NCBI RefSeq assembly: GCF_000383575.1
Contig: NZ_KB911579.1
Span: 4,239,424 to 4,303,423 of the forward strand
From: Salinispora oceanensis
GTDB taxonomy: Bacteria > Actinomycetota > Actinomycetes > Mycobacteriales > Micromonosporaceae
Direction: 5' to 3'
Length of the DNA: 64,000 bases
How positions within the stretch are numbered: position 1 is the stretch's first letter; each line of letters opens with the position of its first letter. Below the pieces are notes generated by a model that had not been told where the DNA came from, made no database searches, and worked only from the letters and a program-made list of their open reading frames with translations. Positions 17,254 to 25,186 of this stretch are shown one piece after another. Both the position numbers and the translations under genes were made by a program.

Positions 17254-17976
17254 ATGGACTCCCGCGAGGCCGCCTCGGCGGTCGCAGGCTGGGCGTCGTT
17301 GCTCGCCGATGACACCCGGGCAACGGTGTGCCTGGCTCTGCTCGATGGACGGGCCTGGACACTGGGCGAGTTGGCCCGCCACGCCGGGGTGGCGGCGTCG
17401 ACGCTGAGCCAGCACGCTGATCAGCTGGTCGCCGCGGGGCTGTTGGTACAGCACCGTCAGGGCCGACACCGTTATCTGCGGATCGACGGTCAGGCCGCGC
17501 CGCTGATCGAGGCCGTGGCCGCCGCGGCCGGACACCGCCCGGCTCCCACACGGTCGATGGCGGGCGCACGTCGCAGACATGCTCTGGCGCACGCGCGGAC
17601 CTGCTACGACCACCTGGCTGGCACCGTCGCGGTAGCCATAGCCGACGCGATGACCGAGCGTGGCCTGTTGACCTGGCGACACGGGTTGTCGCTGACTACT
17701 GATGGGGTGGCCTGGCTGGGTGATCTCGGCATTGCCGTATCCGCGGCCGATTCGCGCCGCCGACCGGCACTACGCGCCTGCCTGGACTTCACTGCCCGCC
17801 GCCCCCACCTAGCCGGAGCGGTCGGCGCCGCACTGTGCCACCACGCGTTCACCTCCGGCTGGATCACCCGTATCGGTACCAGCCGTGCGGTCACCATCAC
17901 CGTCGCGGGCCGTCAGGCCTTGGTGCGACACCTGGGCATGGAGGAACAATCGCTGCGCCAGCCCCGGGCTGACTAG
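17254..17976 (+). CDS. ArsR-type winged-helix transcriptional regulator
   Basis: A 240-aa protein. The N-terminal half is an ArsR-like winged helix: LADDTRATVCLALLDGRAWT, LGELARHAGVAASTLSQHAD (recognition helix) and LVQHRQGRHRYLRIDG (wing). The second half (RRHALAHARTCYDHLAGTVA, then GITV-type segments with His residues) is the effector-binding extension of larger ArsR-like regulators. No metal-type CxC motif is seen in the recognition region, so a small organic or redox signal is more likely than a metal. It probably represses itself and the divergent flavin reductase. The ATG at 17254 is chosen over the frame start at 17218, which lies in the promoter. Confidence 0.8.
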   Translation: MDSREAASAVAGWASLLADDTRATVCLALLDGRAWTLGELARHAGVAASTLSQHADQLVAAGLLVQHRQGRHRYLRIDGQAAPLIEAVAAAAGHRPAPTRSMAGARRRHALAHARTCYDHLAGTVAVAIADAMTERGLLTWRHGLSLTTDGVAWLGDLGIAVSAADSRRRPALRACLDFTARRPHLAGAVGAALCHHAFTSGWITRIGTSRAVTITVAGRQALVRHLGMEEQSLRQPRAD

Positions 17977-18425
17977 TCCGAGCAGCGAGTCGGTGAACTC
18001 CTGCACCCTGCCTACGTTCACGACGTCACCCGGAACCCTGCCTGGCCCGTCCCTCCGCGAGACGTATGGCCGCAAGGTGTGTATGGGCGTTTATGTGAAA
18101 GTTGGCCCGCCGCCATTGTCTGGTTGATGCCCGTTTGGGGTGTGGTCGGGGTCACGGTGGTGGCGGAATCTCGGCGGCCGTCGGGGCGTTACACCCTGCG
18201 TACGACCGAGGAGGCGCCCCGCACCGTGGGCGGGTGCCGCCCGTGCGTGAGCCCTGGAATGATGGCGGCCCGCCGGTCGTTACACATGAACCCGGCACCG
18301 CAGAGCCCCCAGGGCCGCGGTCGCCTGAGGATCTTCTTCTTGTTCTGTTGAGCGCCGGACGGTGCTCGCACCCACCCCGAACCCCCTTCGGGCGTGGGCG
18401 TCGACCCCCGAATGGAGCAACCCCC
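17977..18425. other. Long 5' region upstream of the secreted protein gene
   Basis: No gene was identified. It contains several GC-rich inverted repeats, for example CACCGTGGGCGGGTGCCG with CCGCCCGTGCG around 18223-18252, and a twice-repeated CGTTACAC (18187 and 18280). A long structured leader before a cell-wall enzyme is sometimes a riboswitch in actinomycetes, but I could not match a known class. Confidence 0.3.
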
Positions 18426-19013
18426 ATGATGAACACGATTCTGCGTCGTAGTGTGCTTGGTTTCGCTGGTCTGGCCCTGTCCACCGGTGTCGTCGCCGGC
18501 CCCCTGGCCACCCTCACCGACACCACCACCCCCGCCGCCGCTGCGGCTGCGGTGCAGGCGGACAAGCCCGACACTGGCACGCTGATCCCGCACGGCACCC
18601 AGGGCACGCAGTCGCGCATCGATCTGGGTGATGAGCAGACCGGCAACGTGAAGGCCATCATCGAGGCCACCAAGAAGGCCGGCATGGACGAGCGGGCCGC
18701 CGTGGTGGCGATCGCCACCAGCCTGCAGGAGTCGAAGCTGGAGAACCTGGGACACCTGGGTGAGCGCAACGACCACGACTCGCAGGGCCTGTTCCAGCAG
18801 CGCCCGTCCTCTGGTTGGGGCAGCGTGGAGCAGATCACCGACCCCGAGTACTCCACCACCGCCTTCCTCAACGGTTTGAAGCAGGTTGAGGGTTGGCAGG
18901 AACTCCCGTTGACCGAAGCCGCGCAGAAGGTCCAGGTGTCGGCATTCCCGTTCCACTACGCCCAGTGGGAGACCCAGGCCGCCGACCTCGTCGCCGAGCA
19001 CTGGACCAGCTGA
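18426..19013 (+). CDS. Secreted cell-wall-associated protein (transglycosylase-like C-terminal domain)
   Basis: A 195-aa protein from ATG 18426 with ribosome binding site GGAGC. A signal peptide is clear: basic MMNTILRRS, hydrophobic VLGFAGLALSTGVVAGPL, Ala-rich cleavage region. The mature part has VVAIATSLQESKLENLGHLG and DHDSQGLFQQRPSSGWGS, then LTEAAQKVQVSAF and YAQWE. This ES-x-L...DSxGLFQQRP...GW pattern occurs in the lysozyme-like/NlpC-P60-associated domains of actinobacterial wall proteins. It acts outside the cell. It is followed by a strong hairpin, so it is probably monocistronic. Confidence 0.75.
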   Translation: MMNTILRRSVLGFAGLALSTGVVAGPLATLTDTTTPAAAAAAVQADKPDTGTLIPHGTQGTQSRIDLGDEQTGNVKAIIEATKKAGMDERAAVVAIATSLQESKLENLGHLGERNDHDSQGLFQQRPSSGWGSVEQITDPEYSTTAFLNGLKQVEGWQELPLTEAAQKVQVSAFPFHYAQWETQAADLVAEHWTS

Positions 19014-19060
19014 CCCACCGCAGCACCCCGATTGACCCAACCCACACAAGGGGAAAGAAA

Positions 19061-19097
19061 CTGTTGGCCGGCACCCGACACGGGTGCCGGCCAACAG
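19061..19097. terminator. 16-bp stem terminator after the secreted protein gene
   Basis: CTGTTGGCCGGCACCC and GGGTGCCGGCCAACAG pair perfectly around GACAC. An A-rich stretch (GGGAAAGAAA) precedes it, so it may act in both directions. Confidence 0.8.
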
Positions 19098-19122
19098 TGC
19101 TATCCACAACATGTGGATAGCA
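19098..19122. repeat. Second inverted repeat directly after the terminator
   Basis: TGCTATCCACA and TGTGGATAGCA are exact reverse complements separated by ACA. The element abuts the first hairpin with no gap. It is less GC-rich than a usual actinomycete terminator, so a protein-binding operator is also possible. Confidence 0.6.
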
Positions 19123-19245
19123 CATGTGTACGAACCTGGTCCTTGTGGGGCATGCGAGTTGAGTCCGCCGCTGACGTGCCCTGCCGAGCTGCTCCTGTCT
19201 TCGAAACAGGGGGTGCAATCCGATGCATGTGTCAAACGATCGTTT

Positions 19246-19251
19246 TACGAT
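19246..19251 (+). promoter_or_regulatory. -10 box of a leaderless toxin-antitoxin transcript
   Basis: TACGAT ends 6 nt before GTG 19258, and no ribosome binding site is present. The box lies within AACGATCGTTTTACGATCGT, which has repeated and self-complementary ACGATCG units and could be the autoregulatory operator of the antitoxin. Confidence 0.5.
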
Positions 19252-19257
19252 CGTGGT

Positions 19258-19530
19258 GTGGGTTATGACTGGCTTCCCGAGGCCCTGGCCGCGCTGGTTG
19301 GGGTTGAGCCGCACGAGGCCGCGCAGGTGCTGGCAGCGCGGCGACGTCTACCGCTGGCCGCCGTCAGCGGCGGCGTGCGGTTCATCGCGATCATGGGACG
19401 CACCCAGGCTGGACGGCCTCTGGTGGTGGCGGTCCGTAAGGTCGGCGAGTTCAACCAGCAGATCATTGGCGCTCGGGAGATGACCCCGGCGGAGCTGAAG
19501 CGGTTCGAGGCGTGGGAGGTAGTGCGGTGA
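19258..19530 (+). CDS. Toxin-like protein of a type II toxin-antitoxin pair (BrnT-like)
   Basis: A 90-aa protein starting at GTG 19258. Its core FIAIMGRTQAGRPLVVAVRK followed by IIGAREMTPAELKRFEAWE matches the BrnT-like RNase-fold toxins (I-x-x-G-x-T...G-R-x-L-V...I-x-A-R-x-M-x-x-x-E). In BrnTA-type pairs the toxin gene precedes a ribbon-helix-helix antitoxin, as here, with a GTGA overlap. The expected role is ribosome-independent RNA cleavage, controlled by the partner. The family call is by motif only. Confidence 0.7.
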   Translation: MGYDWLPEALAALVGVEPHEAAQVLAARRRLPLAAVSGGVRFIAIMGRTQAGRPLVVAVRKVGEFNQQIIGAREMTPAELKRFEAWEVVR

Positions 19531-19835
19531 GTGATGACATGAAGCGGGCGGCGGAGGCGTTCGCCCGGGGCGAGGTCGACTACGACGACTCGGCCCAGGT
19601 CGAGCTGCCGCCAGCAGCGGAGACCGAACCGATGGTGATGCGCGGAGTCCGTCTACCAGTCGCGTTGGACCAGCGGGTCCGCTCGGCTGCCGACGCCGCC
19701 GGCATGAAGCCCTCCACTCTCATCCGCGAGTGGATCGAGCTCGGACTCACCGAGCTGGAACACGACCGGCCGGTATCACTGTCCGCGCTTCGCCGCGCGA
19801 TCGCTCACGTCACCCAGGTCGACCGGGCCGCCTGA
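19527..19835 (+). CDS. Antitoxin, ribbon-helix-helix (CopG/BrnA-like)
   Basis: A 102-aa protein starting at GTG 19527, overlapping the toxin stop by 4 nt. The acidic N-terminus (EVDYDDSAQVELPPAAETE) would bind the toxin. The second half MVMRGVRLPVALDQRVRSAA then GMKPSTLIREWIELGL is a ribbon-helix-helix DNA-binding unit. It probably neutralises the toxin and represses the promoter at about 19230-19251. Confidence 0.75.
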   Translation: MSDDMKRAAEAFARGEVDYDDSAQVELPPAAETEPMVMRGVRLPVALDQRVRSAADAAGMKPSTLIREWIELGLTELEHDRPVSLSALRRAIAHVTQVDRAA

Positions 19836-20605
19836 ACCGGCCCACAACCGGCTCTTACGCCACCGGCTGTGCCGTCCTGTCCACCGGCTGTGCCGTCCTC
19901 TCCACCGGCTGGAGCATCCTCGACCTCAGCCAGACAGGCGCACGTACCTGGCGGATCGGCTCGGTCGCGCCCGATGCCTGCATCAGCTCCAGGGCGCTGG
20001 TCCAGTCGGTGTGCTCGCCCGTACTGCCGGCGGTGACAACGCCTTCGGACATGCTGCCCCGCGGCCATCACCCACCCGGCCGCTGTGCGGCGCTGCCGGC
20101 AGCCCTCCGCGCTGGACGGGTGCGCCGAAGTGGTCCTCTACGACGCGCTGATCGAAACGGCTGCGTGCGGGCCCGCGGGCATGTCGTCACCCTCGTCGCT
20201 GGTGTAGCAGCTGCACCGGATGGTTGCTTCGACGCACCGACTCCCCTGCGAAGCCAGCTAACTGCCGTAGTGCGGCGAAGTTCGTCAACTGTCCGCGTGT
20301 CAGACCTACAACCAGAGGCGCCACCACATCGTCGGTCATCTCCCAGGGCCATGGCCTGTTCTGTGTAAAGCCGTTGTGGTCGGAGTGACCACTGAGGTTG
20401 ACCGACGCTCCTGAGCCGGTGGCGGATCGACCGAGCCGGCCAGGCCGCCAGTTTGGTCTGGCGGGCGAGGCCGTGAGGCGACGGTGGCACGTGCCGCACC
20501 GTGGCATGCCGTACGGCGATTTCGTTGTATCGAAGCTCGCGTATGTCAGCTACTATCGATATTTATCAATGGATGGCGATACCGCCGCAACCTCAGGAGT
20601 GTGAG
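19836..20605. other. Stretch with short tandem repeat, no confident gene
   Basis: A 21-bp unit (CCACCGGCTGTGCCGTCCTGT) is repeated about 2.5 times at 19860-19912. On the minus strand it would encode PVERTAQPVDRTAQPVA at the end of a 65-aa frame (19855-20052), which contains TDWTSALELMQASGATEPIR; this might be a small gene, but no family is recognised. A second minus frame (20187-20360) reads VVAPLVVGLTRGQLTNFAAL. The AT-rich part 20520-20600 is the promoter region of the protease gene. Confidence 0.35.
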
Positions 20606-21427
20606 ATGGTCAGAAGACAACTGTTGCGCGCGTTCGGCGCCGTGCTAGCGGCGGTGCTGGCAGCGGCCGGGGTGCAGATCGCCACCGGTGCGCCGGCCGC
20701 CGCGGCCCAGACGGCCTACTACGACGCGAGCCGGGCAGGCGAGTTCCGTACGAACTTCAACCAAGGGGCCCAGGCTGATGCCGATGTCACGCCGTTCGTC
20801 GTTGGCGGCCGGCCGGCGACCGAGAACTACCCGTGGCTGGTCTACACCTCGGGCTGTACCGGCACGTTGATCAAGTCGAACTGGGTCGTCACGGCGCGGC
20901 ACTGCCCGACACCGTCCTCGGTCCGGGTGGGTAGCGTCAACCGCACCAGCGGTGGCACGGTCGTCGGGGTCCGCCGCGCCATCAACAATCCCACGATCGA
21001 CGTCAAGCTGTTGCAACTGTCCAGTTCGGTGTCGTACGCCCCGGCCCCGATCCCGGCGACGTCCGGGGCGGTCGGTACCGCTACCCGGATCATCGGCTGG
21101 GGTCTGACCTGTCCGTTCCGGGGCTGCGGTCCGACGCCGACGGTCGCGCACGAGCTGGACACGTCGATCCGGTCGGACGGCGCGTGTTTCGGCATCAACG
21201 GCCCGTACGAGATCTGCACCGACAACACCGACGGTGACTCGGGCGCCTGCTATGGCGACTCGGGTGGCCCGCAGGTTCGTCGGATCGGCGGGGTGTGGCA
21301 CGTGGTCGGTGCCACCAGTCGGTCGGGCAACAACCACCCGATCTGTGCCACCGGTCCGTCGATCTACGGTGACTTGCCGTCGATCCGTTCCTGGATCGAT
21401 AGCCGGGTCGGCGGCCTTCCCGCCTGA
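20606..21427 (+). CDS. Secreted trypsin-like serine protease (S1 family)
   Basis: A 273-aa protein from ATG 20606 with ribosome binding site AGGAG. The signal peptide (MVRRQLLRAFGAVLAAVLAA) is followed by GAPAAAA, the likely cleavage area, and a short propeptide that ends before VVGGRPATENYPWLV, the mature N-terminus. The catalytic triad is His in VVTARHC, Asp in IDVKLLQL and Ser in GDSGGPQV. Cys residues occur in pairs (GCTGT/RHC; CPFRGC; CFGI/EIC; GACYGDSGGP/HPIC). The specificity pocket around TDGDSGACYGDSGGP suggests trypsin-like or chymotrypsin-like activity. It is exported. Confidence 0.9.
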   Translation: MVRRQLLRAFGAVLAAVLAAAGVQIATGAPAAAAQTAYYDASRAGEFRTNFNQGAQADADVTPFVVGGRPATENYPWLVYTSGCTGTLIKSNWVVTARHCPTPSSVRVGSVNRTSGGTVVGVRRAINNPTIDVKLLQLSSSVSYAPAPIPATSGAVGTATRIIGWGLTCPFRGCGPTPTVAHELDTSIRSDGACFGINGPYEICTDNTDGDSGACYGDSGGPQVRRIGGVWHVVGATSRSGNNHPICATGPSIYGDLPSIRSWIDSRVGGLPA

Positions 21428-21448
21428 GCCTCTCGTCGAGCACCCCGG

Positions 21449-22417
21449 TCAACACCTGGCGTTGACCGGGGTGCTCGACGCGCGGGCGGTAGCAACGTTG
21501 ATCGCAGCACGCACGGCGCCGCCCTGCACCACCGCGACCGACCGCTCACCGTCAGTCGTGCCCGGCCGGGCCACGAGGTGCACTGGAGCATCCAGTTCGA
21601 CAAACGTGTCGAACGTGCCGGCAAGCCCGGTCATCACCGCCGCGGGTGGCTCGGGACTGAGCGTGGTGCCGAGCTGACGGGCCGCCTCAACGAGTAGGGT
21701 CCCCGGGACGTGGTCCAGCCGGTGGTCGAACAAGCCCAAGTGATCGAAGGGCAGCAGCACCCGTGCGGTGGTCTCATTCGCATCAGTACGAACCTCGGCC
21801 AGCAGCACGTCGGCGGGGACCAGGCGGCCCACGGTCGAGGGGGGCGCCGCTCCGTCCAGGCGCGGGCAGAGTTGGTCGGACCAAGGTGGCGGCGACCCGC
21901 CACGAGCCCGGCGGCGCAGCAGCGTGTAGGCGGCCGGGGATACGACCGACGAGGTGATGACTGTTGATCCGATCGGCACACCACCCAGTGACAGCTCGCA
22001 CCGGGACGTGAACGCGCGGAGCCGGCTGCCGACTCGGACCGTCGCTACGGTGGCGTGGATCGTCAGCTTGGTCGAGCCGCTGTCGGCCCGTTGCACATAG
22101 GCGTCGGCCGGCACGGACAGCTCGCAGGAGTCCATCAGGAATTGGGTGTCGTCGGCCAGGCCGAGGCCGTTGTGGCCGATGTAGATGACGAGCTGCCGGC
22201 ACGCCTCCAGTAGCAGCATCGGATCGAGACGGCGATTCGCCTCCGCGACGTGTGCCGCGTAGTACGCGTGTCGCTCGGGCAGCAACGCCGTCGCCACATA
22301 TCCGCCCGTGCCGTCCGGATGGACGTCGGCGAGGAAGGCGGTGTCAGCATGCCGACGATGGACAACCGCCGGTTCGACGGTCGCGTGAGGTTGGGTCAGT
22401 AGCCGGGTGTCGGTCAT
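21449..22417 (-). CDS. AfsA-like protein with two hotdog repeats
   Basis: A 322-aa protein, the last gene of the nine-gene operon. The N-terminal half has HRRHADTAFLADVHPDGTGG and LDPMLLLEACRQLVIYIGHN; the second half repeats the layout with RLVPADVLLAEVRTDANETT and HVPGTLLVEAARQL. This duplicated pattern (x-x-x-DVLL...D-P-x-LL-x-E-x-x-RQ) is that of AfsA, which condenses a beta-ketoacyl thioester with dihydroxyacetone phosphate in gamma-butyrolactone autoregulator synthesis. ATG 22417 overlaps the stop of the preceding gene (TGATG). AfsA-fold proteins also occur in other pathways, so a gamma-butyrolactone product is only inferred. It is followed by a 20-bp gap and the convergent protease gene. 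Confidence 0.8.
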   Translation of the reverse strand: MTDTRLLTQPHATVEPAVVHRRHADTAFLADVHPDGTGGYVATALLPERHAYYAAHVAEANRRLDPMLLLEACRQLVIYIGHNGLGLADDTQFLMDSCELSVPADAYVQRADSGSTKLTIHATVATVRVGSRLRAFTSRCELSLGGVPIGSTVITSSVVSPAAYTLLRRRARGGSPPPWSDQLCPRLDGAAPPSTVGRLVPADVLLAEVRTDANETTARVLLPFDHLGLFDHRLDHVPGTLLVEAARQLGTTLSPEPPAAVMTGLAGTFDTFVELDAPVHLVARPGTTDGERSVAVVQGGAVRAAINVATARASSTPVNARC

Positions 22418-23304
22418 CAATTGGGCCCTTCCATGTTCTCGTTGAGGAGTCCCGTCTGGGCGATCGCGGTGAGCGCGTTGAGGTGTTCGCTGAGCGATGT
22501 GAACCCGGCGCCGAGCGTGCTCACGGCCAGGTGTGCGGCGCGGGCTTCACGCCACCGCCGCGCCGCTGCGGCGACACCGACCGCGCCGCCGTCGATGTAG
22601 CGGACCCGGCCGTGCAGGCCGATCGCCTCGGGGGGTCGACCGGCTGCCTCCGCCGCCTTCGTCACGATCATCCGGGCTGCGGTGAGCTCCGGCCCGGGCT
22701 GGAGACGGGGCATCCAGCCGTCGCCGGTACGGCCCGCCCGGCGGTAGGCAGCTGGGCTGGTGCCGCCAATCCAGATGGGAATCGGTCGTTTCGGCCGTGG
22801 GTTGATCCCGGCCGCGACGATTCGTTCCCCGGAGTGTTCGAAGCTGACCGACCGGTGTGTCCACAGGGCCCGCAACAGGTCGATCTGCTGGTCAAGCCGC
22901 TCACCCCGAGATCGCATGGGCCGGCCCAGAGCCTCGTACTCCACCGTGTTCCAGCCGAGGCCGACCCCCAGCCGCAGCCGGCCGTCGGAGAGCAGGTCGA
23001 TCTCGGCCGCCTGCTTGGCGACCAGCGCGGTTTGTCGTTGCGGCAGGACCAGAACACTGGTCACCAGGTCGAGGTCGCACACCGCCGCGAGGTAGCCGAA
23101 GAGCACCAGCGGCTCGTGGAACGGATCATCCGCGTCATACACACCCTGCCAGTTCGGATGCCCGGCTGGGTCGGCACCGAGCACGTGGTCATACGCGAGA
23201 AGGTGTCGGAATCCCAGCTCCTGCGCTGCGCTCGCATACTCGCGTAGAGCTCGTGGCCCGCCGTGCAGCTCGCCTTGGGGCAGGACCACGCCGATCTCCA
23301 TCAT
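22417..23304 (-). CDS. LLM class F420-dependent oxidoreductase
   Basis: A 295-aa (beta/alpha)8-barrel protein of the luciferase-like monooxygenase family: MMEIGVVLPQGELHG, AAQELGFRHLLAYDHVLGAD, LVTSVLVLPQRQTALVAKQA, GRLRLGVGLGWNTVEYEALG and PIPIWIGGTSPAAYRRAGRT are its classical blocks. Most actinomycete members with this GVGLGWN-x-x-E-x-x-A-LG block use F420. It probably reduces or oxidises the pathway intermediate. Start ATG 23304 overlaps the upstream stop by 4 nt (ATGA); ATG 23301 is an alternative. Confidence 0.88.
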   Translation of the reverse strand: MMEIGVVLPQGELHGGPRALREYASAAQELGFRHLLAYDHVLGADPAGHPNWQGVYDADDPFHEPLVLFGYLAAVCDLDLVTSVLVLPQRQTALVAKQAAEIDLLSDGRLRLGVGLGWNTVEYEALGRPMRSRGERLDQQIDLLRALWTHRSVSFEHSGERIVAAGINPRPKRPIPIWIGGTSPAAYRRAGRTGDGWMPRLQPGPELTAARMIVTKAAEAAGRPPEAIGLHGRVRYIDGGAVGVAAAARRWREARAAHLAVSTLGAGFTSLSEHLNALTAIAQTGLLNENMEGPN

Positions 23305-24209
23305 CCGAGCCACCCACTGGTGACGAGCGCCGCGTCGAGGACGATCAGATAGAGCATGGCGAGCGACGTGGGCCACTTCTGCTCCCGACCGCTGAGGTAG
23401 GCGAAGGCGCCCGCGACCGGGAAGACGAGAGCCACGTAGGGCAGGTGCGCCGCGACCGACATGCGCCACGGCTCGGTGACCGCGGCCAGCAGGGCGCACG
23501 CGAGCAGGGCCCAGCCGAGCGTGAGCACACCGCTGCCGGTGACCCCGAGTACGGTGGCCGAGTAGGTCCGGGCCGCCGGGTCGGGATCGCGTACTGTCTT
23601 GCGAGCGAATTCGAAGTGCAGGAACGCGGCGGCGAACACAACGATCAGCAGGGCTGGGCGGATCCCCGGCGATACCACCTCCGCGCCGGTCACGGACGTG
23701 TACAGGTAGGCGCCGATCAACAACTGCACCGGGTACGCCACGACGATGTAGAGCAGCGCCCGGTCACGCAGTCTCGGCGAGTGCAGCGTGAGCCGAGTGA
23801 CCAGCGCGGTGTAGCCCACGAGGAGCGCCACGACCATCGCCGACCAGGGGGCGAGCGGAACGTTGACGACGATCGCCAGGGCGGCCGTCACCCAACCGGC
23901 GCGGCGCAGCTCGGGCACGCTGACCAGACCGGTGATCAGCGGACGGTCCGGGTTGTGGATCCGGTCGTATGGCTCGTCCATGCGCTCGTCGGCGAGCCGT
24001 AGGTGAAGCAGGACCACGATGATCGTCATGGCCCGGGCCAGCGACCCGACCGACGGCCGCCAGACGCCACCCGCTGCCATGACCGCGGCGGCCTCGTATG
24101 CGCATGCCCACAGCACCCCGTAGGTGACGTGCACTCCCGGCGCGAAGACCGCGCCCAGGAACGCGCGGTAGCGCAGCAGCGCCGGGGCCTGCCCGACGGC
24201 GCTGCTCAT
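23301..24209 (-). CDS. UbiA-like prenyltransferase family membrane protein
   Basis: A 302-aa protein with about eight hydrophobic segments. After the second helix it has VVLLHLRLADERMDEPYDRI followed by HNPDRPLITGLVS, the position and spacing of the first Asp-rich motif of UbiA enzymes (N-D-x-x-D-x-x-x-D-x-x-N-x-x-RPL). The second motif (usually D-x-x-D) is less clear; ARKTVRDPDPAARTYSA near residue 195 may stand for it. It may transfer a prenyl or other lipid diphosphate group, or be a divergent relative. The start ATG 24209 overlaps the upstream stop. Confidence 0.7.
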   Translation of the reverse strand: MSSAVGQAPALLRYRAFLGAVFAPGVHVTYGVLWACAYEAAAVMAAGGVWRPSVGSLARAMTIIVVLLHLRLADERMDEPYDRIHNPDRPLITGLVSVPELRRAGWVTAALAIVVNVPLAPWSAMVVALLVGYTALVTRLTLHSPRLRDRALLYIVVAYPVQLLIGAYLYTSVTGAEVVSPGIRPALLIVVFAAAFLHFEFARKTVRDPDPAARTYSATVLGVTGSGVLTLGWALLACALLAAVTEPWRMSVAAHLPYVALVFPVAGAFAYLSGREQKWPTSLAMLYLIVLDAALVTSGWLG

Positions 24210-25186
24210 GACGCTGCCACGGTGGCCAGGGACCGCCACCGGCCGGGATCGGCCCCGCCCAGTAGCTGTCCGTACCGTGGGCGGGAAAGCGCTACCGCGT
24301 GGCTGCCCACCACGATGAAATCCCAACCGGTCAGCGGCAGGTCCGCCGACCAGATCACGTTGACCAGCGGTGCCCAGCTCGCCGGTTCGCTGGTCGTCAA
24401 GGTCAGCGTGTGACCCAGGGCCCGGCGTACCTCGTCCGGCAGGGCCGTCGTGGCGAGTAGGTCCCGCACAGTCCTGGTCAGGCGGCGGGTCGAGGCAATG
24501 AAGTCCAGGTCATGTGGGGGATGCGCGGCGTACAGCGCTTGGGCGATCGTGGTCGTCTGATCCTGCTGGTCGGTGTTCGCCAGTGCCTGGCCGATCAGTG
24601 CGCGGCGCTCCCGGTGGTCCAGCAGGATGCCAAGCTCCCGGACGAGGTCGGCCGGCTCGTCCGAGGCGTGCACCAGGTTGAGGAGGAAGCCGAAGTCGCC
24701 GAGCCGGGCACGCAGCTGGCCCGGACGGCGCCGCGCCGGATCGGCCGGTCCCTTGTTGACGCTGAGCGCGACCGTGGCCGGCACATCGACGGGTTCGGTG
24801 CGGCGGGCCAGGATCACCAACGAGTCGGACTGCTCACACAGCGCGTCAGCAAGGAGGCAGCGCTGGGGTGTCGCTCGGTTCAGCTGGTAGTGCCAGAGCG
24901 CCCGAACCGACTCCCGGCGCATCCGCAGTCGCCGCACTGCCACGATCCGGAAGTTCGCTTCGCGCAGCCATTCGATGACACGTTCGATCGAACGCGACGC
25001 CACCGCGTCCGGCTTCAGCAACAGCATGGCGTGCTCGTACGCGAACCGAACCGGGTCGGATGCCAGCGTGGACAGCTGCTCGTACGCCTCCAGGAAGTAG
25101 CTGTCGGTGCCGTGATAGCGCTGCTTGTCCGGATCCTGGGTCAGGCCTTCGGGGAACGGCGGTCCGTAGGCCGCGATGCTGCTCAC
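24206..25186 (-). CDS. NDP-kinase-like domain protein
   Basis: A 326-aa protein from GTG 25186 (GTGA overlap with the reductase stop). The region AMLLLKPDAVASRSIERVIE, then NFRIVAVRRLRM, is the N-terminal block of nucleoside-diphosphate kinases (x-x-x-KPDav-x-R...). Later NKGPADPARRRPGQLRARLG and LVHASDEPADLVRELGILL match the G-x-x-xP-x-x-A-x-PG-x-x-R and N-x-x-H-x-SDS active site block; the catalytic His is conserved (HASDEP). The protein is twice the usual length (about 150 aa), with an unrecognised C-terminal 120 residues. It may phosphorylate a pathway nucleotide or an unusual substrate. Confidence 0.75.
   Translation of the reverse strand: MSSIAAYGPPFPEGLTQDPDKQRYHGTDSYFLEAYEQLSTLASDPVRFAYEHAMLLLKPDAVASRSIERVIEWLREANFRIVAVRRLRMRRESVRALWHYQLNRATPQRCLLADALCEQSDSLVILARRTEPVDVPATVALSVNKGPADPARRRPGQLRARLGDFGFLLNLVHASDEPADLVRELGILLDHRERRALIGQALANTDQQDQTTTIAQALYAAHPPHDLDFIASTRRLTRTVRDLLATTALPDEVRRALGHTLTLTTSEPASWAPLVNVIWSADLPLTGWDFIVVGSHAVALSRPRYGQLLGGADPGRWRSLATVAAS

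Noticed and set aside
17977..18425. c-di-AMP (ydaO-type) riboswitch upstream of the wall-protein gene
   Set aside because: Such riboswitches occur before wall hydrolase genes, but I could not find the conserved core, so it is not annotated.
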